DNA from: an uncultured Aquimarina sp. | GTDB taxonomy: Bacteria > Bacteroidota > Bacteroidia > Flavobacteriales > Flavobacteriaceae | DNA length: 64,000 nt | Assembly (NCBI GenBank): GCA_947498765.1 | Contig: CANMLG010000031.1 | Span: 40,009 to 104,008, forward strand | Direction: 5' to 3' | Shown here: piece after piece, positions 10,200 to 18,719 of the stretch | Position numbering within the stretch: position 1 is the stretch's first letter | How the letters are laid out: each line of letters begins with the position of its first letter | Translations under genes and position numbers: made by a program | The notes under the pieces: generated by a model | Told to the model about the DNA's origin: nothing | Databases searched by the model: none | What the model saw: the letters and a program-made list of their open reading frames with translations, nothing else

Positions 10200-11354
10200 A
10201 TGAAATGGTTAAAAAATAGTATAAGATTAATTGTAATAATAGTGATAGCTATAATTCCGTTACTTTACATATTTGATTACGATTATATATTAAAAGGAGT
10301 TCGAGTCGTTTACTTTACAGGTCACACCACTGCCTATATTGACGATACCCCTCATTTTGAAACACATATTATAAAAAAAGGAACTACTCAAACTTTCCCT
10401 CTTCATAAAAACTACAATAAAGCAGCCGCTACAAAAAAGCTTACTACCATTAATAAACGACTAGGTACTATAGCCTTTTTAATTATTAAAAATGATAGTA
10501 TATGGTATGAAAATTATGTAAAAAACTACAATAGTTCTAGCCAAACTAATTCCTTTTCAATGGCAAAAAGCATCACCACAGCACTACTTTTTAAGGCCAT
10601 TGATGATGGCTTTATTCCTAACTTAAATACTCCAGTAACTACCTATTTCCCTCAACTTAAAGGTCCATTTGCTAACCAACTTACAGTAGGCAACTTATCC
10701 TCCATGTCCTCGGGTTTAAACTGGAATGAAAACTATATTAGTCCTTTTTCCATGACAGCCGAAGCCTATTACAGTACAGATATACAAGAACTTATTTTGG
10801 GTTTAAAAGTAAATGAGGCTCCTGGTAAATCTTTTAAATACCTAAGTGGAGCCACTCAATTATTGGCTATGTGTATCAAAAAAGCAATCAATCAACCCTT
10901 AGCGGATTATTTGAGCACTAGTTTTTGGCAACCTATGGGCATGCATTCAAATGCTTTATGGCAAATTGACGGAACCAAAAACAATATGGAAAAAGCCTAC
11001 TGCTGTATTGCCAGTAATGCTCGTGACTTTGGTCGTTTTGGACAATTATGGTTACATAATGGCTCTTGGAATCAGCAGCAACTCATTCCTAAAAAATTAG
11101 CTAAAGAAGCACAAACTCCACAATTTTCTAATGGACAAAACTATGGTTATGGGTTATGGCTAAGCAATTATAAAAACAAAAAAATAAGTTATATGCGAGG
11201 TATTTTAGGACAATATGTAATTTGCATTCCCGAAGATGATTTAATTATTGTTCGATTAGGCCACAAAAGAGATCTTCCAGATCTTAATAATAATTCAGGC
11301 ACTGATTTTACAACCTACATTGACGAAGCATACCAAATGCTAAAACTTAATTAA
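10200..11354 (+). CDS. serine hydrolase, class C beta-lactamase-like (PBP-like) with N-terminal membrane anchor
   Basis: SxxK motif 'SMAKS', 'GNLSSMSSGLNW', 'YGYGLWLSNY', N-terminal hydrophobic segment. Confidence 0.9.
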   Translation: MKWLKNSIRLIVIIVIAIIPLLYIFDYDYILKGVRVVYFTGHTTAYIDDTPHFETHIIKKGTTQTFPLHKNYNKAAATKKLTTINKRLGTIAFLIIKNDSIWYENYVKNYNSSSQTNSFSMAKSITTALLFKAIDDGFIPNLNTPVTTYFPQLKGPFANQLTVGNLSSMSSGLNWNENYISPFSMTAEAYYSTDIQELILGLKVNEAPGKSFKYLSGATQLLAMCIKKAINQPLADYLSTSFWQPMGMHSNALWQIDGTKNNMEKAYCCIASNARDFGRFGQLWLHNGSWNQQQLIPKKLAKEAQTPQFSNGQNYGYGLWLSNYKNKKISYMRGILGQYVICIPEDDLIIVRLGHKRDLPDLNNNSGTDFTTYIDEAYQMLKLN

Positions 11355-11369
11355 TTTACCACGCACCAA

Positions 11370-12083
11370 ATGCACACTCAATTACAATTAGAGCATGTAT
11401 TATTTTTAGATATTGAAACGGTTCCACAAGAAGAAAACTTTAACGCACTCTCTGAAAATTTACAAGAATTATATGCTCAAAAAACACAATACCAGCGTAA
11501 AGATGATTTTACCGCTGAAACATTTTATGACCGTGCAGGTATTTGGGCCGAATTTGGCAAAATAATCTGCATTTCTGTCGGCTATTTCATTAACAACAAC
11601 TCCAAAAGACAATTTAGGGTCACCTCTTTTTATGGCAAAGAAAAAAAATTACTTAAAGAGTTTAAACAATTAATAGAAACCCATTTTAACAAAAAACACC
11701 ATCTACTTTGCGCCCATAATGGCAAAGAATTTGACTTTCCCTACATTGCCCGACGTATGATTATTAATGAAATCACTTTGCCAGAAAAACTTAATTTATT
11801 TGGCAAAAAACCTTGGGAAATTTCCCATTTAGACACCTTAGAATTATGGAAATTTGGCGACTACAAACACTATACATCATTAAAACTACTCACCACTATT
11901 CTAAACATCCCATCACCTAAAGATGACATTGATGGCAGCCAAGTAAAAGACGTTTTTTATAACGAAAAAAATATTGATCGCATAGTTACTTATTGTGAAA
12001 AAGACACCGTTGCTGTAGCTCAAATTCTTTTAAAATTTAAACAGCAACCTTTACTAAAGCTTGATGAAATCATTTCGATATAG
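11370..12083 (+). CDS. 3'-5' exonuclease, DEDD superfamily (PolB-like)
   Basis: 'VLFLDIETVP', 'LLCAHNGKEFDFPYIARRM', 'YCEKDTVAVAQ'. Confidence 0.88.
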   Translation: MHTQLQLEHVLFLDIETVPQEENFNALSENLQELYAQKTQYQRKDDFTAETFYDRAGIWAEFGKIICISVGYFINNNSKRQFRVTSFYGKEKKLLKEFKQLIETHFNKKHHLLCAHNGKEFDFPYIARRMIINEITLPEKLNLFGKKPWEISHLDTLELWKFGDYKHYTSLKLLTTILNIPSPKDDIDGSQVKDVFYNEKNIDRIVTYCEKDTVAVAQILLKFKQQPLLKLDEIISI

Positions 12084-12157
12084 GCATTAAATGCGCATTA
12101 ATACTTATTCCATAAAATAAATTAACTTACACCTAATAACATTAAGCTATAATTTTG

Positions 12158-13828
12158 ATGGATACCACACTTAAAGTCTCCAACCTATCTGTTTCTTTTA
12201 ACAACAGAAACGTACTACACAACATCTCTTTTAAGCTACCTGCTAATAGTATTTTAGGAGTTGTTGGCGAATCTGGAAGTGGAAAATCGGTAACTTCATT
12301 AGCTATTATGGGGCTTTTACCAAACAAAATTGCTCAAATAACTTCTGGTAACATTCAATTTTTAGGAACTGATATTACCAATTACACATTTGAGCAATTC
12401 AAAACAATTCGTGGCAATGACATTGGTATGATTTTTCAAGAACCTATGAGCGCGTTAAACCCTTCAATGAAATGTGGCCCCCAAGTCGCAGAGGTATTAA
12501 AAACTCATACGGATTTCACTACCCAAATCATTAAACAAGAAGTCTTGGCGTTATTTAAAAAAGTAAGACTTCCCAATATTGACCGCATTTACAACTCCTA
12601 CCCTCATGAATTAAGTGGTGGTCAAAAACAACGAATTGTTATTGCTATGGCTATAGCCTGTAAACCTAAGTTACTAATTGCCGACGAACCTACTACTGCA
12701 TTAGATGTTACAGTACAAAAAGAAATTATCGCACTATTAAAAGAATTGCAACAACAACAGCAAATGAGTATCATGTTTATTTCACATGATTTAGCTCTGG
12801 TTGCCGATATTGCCGATACTACCATGGTAATGTATCAGGGTAAATTAATTGAACACCAAACGACAGCACAACTCTTTAACAATCCAAAAGCTGATTACAC
12901 TAAAGCTTTAATATATGCCAGACCATCATTAAAAGAACGTTTACTAAGATTACCTACTATTAATGATTTTTTAAACAATATTCCAAATAGTAAGATCATT
13001 ACTGCTTCTGAAAGACAAGCTAAACAGCAAAAATTATATGCGCAACAACCTCTTCTAGAAATTGAAAATGCTTCAAAAACATTTTTTACCAAAACAGGTT
13101 GGTTTACTAAAACCGAATTTAAAGCAGTTAACATGGTAAGTTTTTCCATTTACGAAGGAGAAACACTTGGTTTAGTTGGCGAATCCGGTTGCGGAAAATC
13201 CACCCTAGGAAATTTAATTTTACAACTTACCAAAGCAGACACAGGAAGTATAAAATACCGCGGTATAGATATCACATCGCTTTCGCGAAAAAAGATGCTT
13301 GATTTTAGAAAGGAAATCCAACTTATATTTCAAGATCCTTTTGCTAGTTTAAATCCACGAATGACTATTGGAAAAGCCATTATGGAACCCATGAAGGCAC
13401 ACAAGCTTTATAGTAACGACAAAAAGCGAAAAGAAAAAACCATTGAATTATTAGAGCGTGTTGGGTTGGGGGCAGAATATTTTAATCGATATCCTCATGA
13501 GTTTAGTGGTGGACAACGTCAACGAATAGGCATAGCCCGAACTATTGCTCTACAACCTAAACTAATTATTTGTGATGAATCTGTGAGCGCCTTAGATATA
13601 TCAGTACAAGCGCAAGTCCTTAATTTATTGAATGAATTAAAGGAACGCTACCGTTTTACTTATATCTTTATATCTCATGATCTAGCTGTAGTAAAATACA
13701 TGGCAGACCAGTTACTAGTAATGAATCAAGGGCAAATTGAAGAACATGGTGATGCCGATGAAATTTATGCTAATCCAACAAAAAAGTATACACAAAAACT
13801 TATTGATGCTATTCCTAAAGGGGTTTAA
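12158..13828 (+). CDS. ABC transporter ATP-binding protein with two fused nucleotide-binding domains (oligopeptide/dipeptide type)
   Basis: Two Walker A motifs (GESGSGKS, GESGCGKS), two signature motifs (LSGGQKQR, FSGGQRQR), two Walker B segments. The ATG at 12158 follows the listed TTG. Confidence 0.94.
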   Translation: MDTTLKVSNLSVSFNNRNVLHNISFKLPANSILGVVGESGSGKSVTSLAIMGLLPNKIAQITSGNIQFLGTDITNYTFEQFKTIRGNDIGMIFQEPMSALNPSMKCGPQVAEVLKTHTDFTTQIIKQEVLALFKKVRLPNIDRIYNSYPHELSGGQKQRIVIAMAIACKPKLLIADEPTTALDVTVQKEIIALLKELQQQQQMSIMFISHDLALVADIADTTMVMYQGKLIEHQTTAQLFNNPKADYTKALIYARPSLKERLLRLPTINDFLNNIPNSKIITASERQAKQQKLYAQQPLLEIENASKTFFTKTGWFTKTEFKAVNMVSFSIYEGETLGLVGESGCGKSTLGNLILQLTKADTGSIKYRGIDITSLSRKKMLDFRKEIQLIFQDPFASLNPRMTIGKAIMEPMKAHKLYSNDKKRKEKTIELLERVGLGAEYFNRYPHEFSGGQRQRIGIARTIALQPKLIICDESVSALDISVQAQVLNLLNELKERYRFTYIFISHDLAVVKYMADQLLVMNQGQIEEHGDADEIYANPTKKYTQKLIDAIPKGV

Positions 13829-13888
13829 CACATCTTGAATTGTAAAAAATACTAATTGCGGGATGAAATATTTCTAACGAATAATAGA

Positions 13889-14047
13889 TTAACCTAAAAG
13901 AAATACTTTTTTAATAAGAAACAACATTCCAGAAAGAAACTCCATAGAATCACTTTTAACTTTTGGAGAAGAAATTACTTTACTATTATCTTGTCTTGTA
14001 TTTTGTATTGATGCTGTTACTGTGTGGTTTACTATCGTTCCTTCCAT
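13889..14047 (-). CDS. small 52-aa protein of unknown function (not in supplied ORF track)
   Basis: ATG (complement of 14045-14047) to TAA (complement of 13889-13891), translating as MEGTIVNHTVTASIQNTRQDNSKVISSPKVKSDSMEFLSGMLFLIKKVFLLG*. Confidence 0.5.
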   Translation of the reverse strand: MEGTIVNHTVTASIQNTRQDNSKVISSPKVKSDSMEFLSGMLFLIKKVFLLG

Positions 14048-14196
14048 TTAAAAAATATTGGTGGTTATTACTTTAGAGCAGCAATATATAAAAAAATATA
14101 CTTTATTTTCGATAAAAAGCACTAAAAATCGACAAAACGCATAATTTTTTAACATTTACTAACAAAATTATAGTAAAAACTGTTTTTTTTTAAGAT

Positions 14197-14856
14197 TTAT
14201 TGGTCTATAGCAATTTTTTTTAACGAATCCGAAATATACAATTTTCCGCTTGTAACACTTCTCACCGTTTTAACAGATACATTAGGCGCAATTTCGGTAA
14301 GTAAAAAACCTTCAGGTGTAATTTCAAACACTCCGTAGTTAGTCACCACCTTTTGAACACATTGCACACCGGTTAATGGCAAAGTACATTTATCTAATAA
14401 TTTAGAATTTCCATTTCTACTAGTATGCATCATAGCTACTATGATTTTTTTGGCACTAGCTACTAAATCCATCGCACCTCCCATTCCTTTAACTAATTTA
14501 CTAGGAATTTTCCAATTAGCAATATCGCCATTTGAAGAAATTTCCATAGCCCCTAGTACTGTTAAATCAACATGCTGTCCCCTTATCATATCAAAGCTAG
14601 TGGCTGAATCAAAAAACGATGCTCCAGGTAAAGCGGTTACCGTTTGCTTACCTGCATTAATTAAATCAGCATCTTCTGCTCCTTCAAAGGGAAATGGCCC
14701 CATACCCAGTAAACCATTTTCGCTATGAAAAGCTACTGACATATTTTTAGGCACATAGTTAGCCACTAAAGTAGGTATTCCAATTCCTAAATTGACATAA
14801 TAACCATCCTGTAACTCTTGGGCTATTCGCTTTGCAATTCCTTGTTTATCTAACAT
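14197..14856 (-). CDS. scoB: 3-oxoacid CoA-transferase subunit B
   Basis: 'YVNLGIGIPTLVANYVP', 'SENGLLGMGPFP', 'GGAMDLV', 'LPLTGVQCVQKVVTNYGVFEI'. Confidence 0.93.
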   Translation of the reverse strand: MLDKQGIAKRIAQELQDGYYVNLGIGIPTLVANYVPKNMSVAFHSENGLLGMGPFPFEGAEDADLINAGKQTVTALPGASFFDSATSFDMIRGQHVDLTVLGAMEISSNGDIANWKIPSKLVKGMGGAMDLVASAKKIIVAMMHTSRNGNSKLLDKCTLPLTGVQCVQKVVTNYGVFEITPEGFLLTEIAPNVSVKTVRSVTSGKLYISDSLKKIAIDQ

Positions 14857-14876
14857 AATTACAATTACATATAATA

Positions 14877-14904
14877 AAGCCTAGCGCAAAATTACACTAG
14901 GCTT
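14877..14904. terminator. hairpin between the peroxiredoxin and scoB genes (possible intra-operon attenuator)
   Basis: aagcctag (14877-14884) pairs with ctaggctt (14897-14904). In the minus direction it is followed by a short T-rich stretch. Confidence 0.55.
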
Positions 14905-14914
14905 AAAATTTATA

Positions 14915-15550
14915 TTAATCTGGCATTGGAGTGGTTCGCAAATAAGGTTTAATTACTTTATGTCCTTTGGGAAATAATGATGGAATATCTTCTGTTTTAA
15001 CTGCTGGTGATACTACGCAATCATCACCATGCTTCCAGTTAGCTGGTGTAGCTAATTTTCTGTAAGCGGTTAATTGTAATGAATCAATAACACGGATGAT
15101 TTCATCAAAATTTCTTCCTGTTGAAGCTGGATATACAATAATTAACTTAATTTTTTTATCATCACCGATAATAAATACAGACCTTACCGTTAGTGTGTTA
15201 TCCGCATTTGGATGAATCATATCGTATAAATCTGATACTTTTCGGTCTTCATCAGCTATAATAGGAAAATTTACTGTGGTATCCTGAGTTTCATTAATAT
15301 CATCAATCCACCCCATATGAGAATCTACCCCATCAACACTTAATGCTGCTACTTTTACATTTCTTTTTTTAAACTGATCTGAGTATTTTGCTACTGTACC
15401 TAATTCTGTAGTACATACAGGTGTATAATCTGCGGGATGTGAAAACAACACTCCCCAACTATCTCCAAGCCATTCATGAAAATTAATTTCACCTTGCGAA
15501 GTCTTTGCGGTAAAATCAGGAGCAACATCTCCCAGTCTTAATACTGCCAT
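14915..15550 (-). CDS. 1-Cys peroxiredoxin (Prx6 family)
   Basis: 'LFSHPADYTPVCTTELG', 'HMGWIDDI', 'YPASTGRNFDEIIRVIDSLQLT', 'TPANWKHGDDCVV'. Confidence 0.94.
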   Translation of the reverse strand: MAVLRLGDVAPDFTAKTSQGEINFHEWLGDSWGVLFSHPADYTPVCTTELGTVAKYSDQFKKRNVKVAALSVDGVDSHMGWIDDINETQDTTVNFPIIADEDRKVSDLYDMIHPNADNTLTVRSVFIIGDDKKIKLIIVYPASTGRNFDEIIRVIDSLQLTAYRKLATPANWKHGDDCVVSPAVKTEDIPSLFPKGHKVIKPYLRTTPMPD

Positions 15551-15568
15551 AATTTATTTTTTTAAAAG

Positions 15569-16273
15569 TTATTTTTTTAATTCTGATAGGGTTAATTGCT
15601 CGATTGGTTTTATATAGTTTTCTCCTCTAAAAATCCGTTGAACAAATATCCCTGGCACATGAATTTGATTAGGGTCTAAACTACCTATTGGAACAAGCTC
15701 TTCTACCTCAGCAACATTTATTCTTGCCGCTCCACACATCGGCAAATTAAAATTGCGTGCCGTGGCTTTAAAAATTAAATTCCCGGCCTCGTCCCCTTTC
15801 CATGCTTTGATAAATGAGTAGTCGGCATTAAAGGCTTTTTCTAACACATACATTTTATCATTAAATTCACGAGTTTCTTTTCCATTAGCAACTTCAGTGC
15901 CGTAGCCTGCCGGTGTATAAAATGCAGGAATTCCTGCTTTAGCAGCTCTACATCGCTCTGCTAATGTTCCTTGTGGTGTTAAATCGACTTCTAATTCACC
16001 TGATAACATTTGGCGTTCAAATTCTTTATTCTCCCCAACATAAGATGCTATCATCTTTTTTATTTGCTTCTGCTTCAACAACAAGCCTAAACCAAAATCA
16101 TCTACTCCTGCATTATTTGAAATACATGTAAGCCCAGCGATTTTAAGATCAACCAATGCTGCTATAGCGTTTTCGGGAATACCACATAATCCAAAACCAC
16201 CAAGCATTAAAGTCATATTAGCTGTAACACCTTTTAATGCTTCACTTACATCTGCTACTTTTTTATTTATCAT
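15569..16273 (-). CDS. scoA: 3-oxoacid CoA-transferase subunit A
   Basis: '[16 protein letters not shown]', '[14 protein letters not shown]', '[25 protein letters not shown]'. Confidence 0.94.
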   Translation of the reverse strand: MINKKVADVSEALKGVTANMTLMLGGFGLCGIPENAIAALVDLKIAGLTCISNNAGVDDFGLGLLLKQKQIKKMIASYVGENKEFERQMLSGELEVDLTPQGTLAERCRAAKAGIPAFYTPAGYGTEVANGKETREFNDKMYVLEKAFNADYSFIKAWKGDEAGNLIFKATARNFNLPMCGAARINVAEVEELVPIGSLDPNQIHVPGIFVQRIFRGENYIKPIEQLTLSELKK

Positions 16274-16340
16274 AGAAAACGAATAAATATATATATATTA
16301 AAAATACAAAAATTAAAAAGGCCTTTTCATAATAATATCA

Positions 16341-16372
16341 AAAAAAGAGGCTGCAAATTGCAGCCTCTTTTA
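16341..16372. terminator. hairpin terminator between the beta-helix gene and scoA
   Basis: aaaaaagaggctgcaa-a-ttgcagcctctttt, near-perfect palindrome. Confidence 0.7.
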
Positions 16373-16402
16373 AACTATTTTCATAAGCTATTCTAACTTT
16401 GT

Positions 16403-18325
16403 TTATTCTTTTATCACTTTGATTACTTTTGCTTTATTTTCCAAACTTAGCAAAGTTAACATATAAACACCCTGACTATAATTAGACATGTCAATTACAA
16501 TACTGTTTAATTCATTAACTAAAGGAATTGTTTGTAACACAACCCCATTACTATCAGAAACATTAATTGAAGCTAAAGCAGTTAATTCTTCTGATTCCAA
16601 TGTGATACTATCAATTGTTGGATTTGGATATGCTTTAATTTTTACATTAACGCCATTTTCCAATTCTTTAGCTCCAGATACCACACCCCAATTAAATGTT
16701 TCCCAACCTCTGACTTGGTCGGCACTAGCTATTAAAGGCTTATTTACAGTATTTATCCTAGCAGATAGGTATTTATTATTAAAAGCTTTTAACGCAACCC
16801 TATTATTACCCCTACTCTCCCAAGTAAAAGTTTCCCAACCTCTTCTATTATTTGTTGAGGCTAGTAATTGTGATTCTTCATTTATTCTTGCTTGCACATA
16901 TTGATTAGTTGCTCGAGCCTTTAAAAACACTTTACCATTACCTGCATCTTCAACTAAAAATTGTTCCCATGTCCCCACTCTACTTCTATTTGCCCTTAAA
17001 GGAACTCTATCAACATTTCTTTCTGCTACTACATAATCTCCTCTACCTTGATTTGCTTTTAACCAAATTGTTTTTCCTATTGGTATGCCATTTGATGCAT
17101 TTGTTGGATTTGGAGTCGGCGAAGCTACAGGTGCTTGTGGAGGTCTTGGCGTATTACCATTACCTCTTCTTAAAGCATAAAGAGTGCCTCCAGATGGTCT
17201 AGAATTTGATAATTCAGAAGGATCTCCATACCCCCTAAAGGTATAAACCTTATTAGACCCAGATCTTCTTTTTCTACCATCCCTATCTGTAGCATCGTTA
17301 TTGTAAATTATATTATTTGGACCTGGTTCATCGTGCCCAAATCGAGCTCCTCCAGTAGCAAATGCATTCCATGACCTCCAACGTAAACTTGTTATTTTAT
17401 TTTTTTCAATTAAGTTATTTCCTCTGTCCCCGTTATGAAAATTAACATCCACTTCTAAATCACACTCATAGACTACATTATAGCGTGCAGCACCTTGTAA
17501 TACAAAATGCCTTAATCTTTTCACCGTTTCATTATAGTATAATCCATTTTGACCTTGAATTAGGTAATATCCCTCGCCTCCACCACCTTTATTGGCAGAT
17601 GTATCAAAAACATTATTTCTGCAGGTAATATGCTTACCATTTACTTCTATTGGATTAGTTCCCGAATTTCTAAATACACAATTATCTATCCATGAATTTT
17701 CAGTATTTCTTGAAATATCAATAAACTGAACATACAAGTTATTTTTTCCACTTGGGTTATTTTTCCAACAGTTTCCACAATGTCTATTTGTTGGGTTATT
17801 TCTATCATCATTAATTACTGTTCCTGAAGGCAATACAAGCTCTACACTTAAATCTTCTAAGCCTGCTCTTTTGACCCCATTAAAAACAAACAATATTTTT
17901 TCTCTCCTGTTATTCGTTTCTCGTAATCTAGATCTAAGTTTAACCCCATTTTTACTTTGTCCTCTTAATCTTACATTCGACTTCATTCGGAAAGTTTTTG
18001 TCCCTAAATTATAGGTTCCATTTTTTAACAAAACAACTCCTCCTCCTGATCTATTCGACATTTGATCAATAGCTTTTTGGATATCGTCATTAGGCCCGAT
18101 TTCGACTCTATTTCTAAAATTATTTCTTAATGGAATCCCCCCTTGTACACCAGCAGTAGCCCATATTCTCATGTCTGGGTATCTCCTATCAAATTTTGAG
18201 TTATCAAATTCCCAACCTGGATCTCCAATTTGTTGAGCTTGTATAGAATTAAAAGTAATAGCTAATAAAAAAACAATAGCCACTGGAGCGTTTGTTACTT
18301 TTTTAAAAAAGTTAATTAATTTCAT
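16403..18325 (-). CDS. secreted right-handed beta-helix (pectate-lyase-like) protein with fascin-like beta-trefoil repeats and T9SS type A sorting domain
   Basis: Signal peptide; 'NDDIQKAIDQMSNRSGGGVVLLKNGTYNL...NVRLRGQSKNGVKL' plus repeated 'CRNNVFD'-type turns; three 'GWETFTWES/GTWEQFLVED' beta-trefoil units; C-terminal 'KAYPNPTIDSITL...GVYMLTLLSLENKAKVIKVIKE'. Confidence 0.82.
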   Translation of the reverse strand: MKLINFFKKVTNAPVAIVFLLAITFNSIQAQQIGDPGWEFDNSKFDRRYPDMRIWATAGVQGGIPLRNNFRNRVEIGPNDDIQKAIDQMSNRSGGGVVLLKNGTYNLGTKTFRMKSNVRLRGQSKNGVKLRSRLRETNNRREKILFVFNGVKRAGLEDLSVELVLPSGTVINDDRNNPTNRHCGNCWKNNPSGKNNLYVQFIDISRNTENSWIDNCVFRNSGTNPIEVNGKHITCRNNVFDTSANKGGGGEGYYLIQGQNGLYYNETVKRLRHFVLQGAARYNVVYECDLEVDVNFHNGDRGNNLIEKNKITSLRWRSWNAFATGGARFGHDEPGPNNIIYNNDATDRDGRKRRSGSNKVYTFRGYGDPSELSNSRPSGGTLYALRRGNGNTPRPPQAPVASPTPNPTNASNGIPIGKTIWLKANQGRGDYVVAERNVDRVPLRANRSRVGTWEQFLVEDAGNGKVFLKARATNQYVQARINEESQLLASTNNRRGWETFTWESRGNNRVALKAFNNKYLSARINTVNKPLIASADQVRGWETFNWGVVSGAKELENGVNVKIKAYPNPTIDSITLESEELTALASINVSDSNGVVLQTIPLVNELNSIVIDMSNYSQGVYMLTLLSLENKAKVIKVIKE

Positions 18326-18648
18326 TTGATTAAGATTTGTTGTTTTTCAAGCAATCTTTTTTAGATTCAAATTACCTAAGTGTAATTTATTTCACCAATA
18401 AAGACTATAAACAAATCTAAAGACTCGAACCTCTTAAATTAACTACATAAGGAAAGTACTTACAAATTATATCTCCTTTCAGGGACATAAGTACCAAAAA
18501 ACTATAATTAACATATTTTTAACGATAATTGAGTTTTTGATAAATTTTATATATCCGCTTAAGTAACATTTTCTAAGATTAACCACTAATGCAAAATAAT
18601 TAAAATCTATTTAATTTAAAAATTAATAGATTTTAATTATTAAAAAAG

Positions 18649-18679
18649 CAAAAAGCATCCAATAAATGGATGCTTTTTA
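18649..18679. terminator. hairpin terminator downstream of the PBP1A gene
   Basis: aaaagcatcc-aataaat-ggatgctttt with flanking A/T tracts. Confidence 0.75.
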
Positions 18680-18719
18680 AAACTTTAAAATTGTTTATAC
18701 TAGTTAATTAATGAACAAA

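Noticed and set aside
12158-13828. ABC ATPase without adjacent permease genes as an unusual orphan
   Set aside because: Stand-alone double-NBD ATPases of this type are not unusual, and permeases may lie elsewhere in the genome.
18602-18634. AT-rich palindrome aaaatctatt...aatagatttt
   Set aside because: Composition-driven in very AT-rich DNA; no independent support beyond the nearby better terminator.
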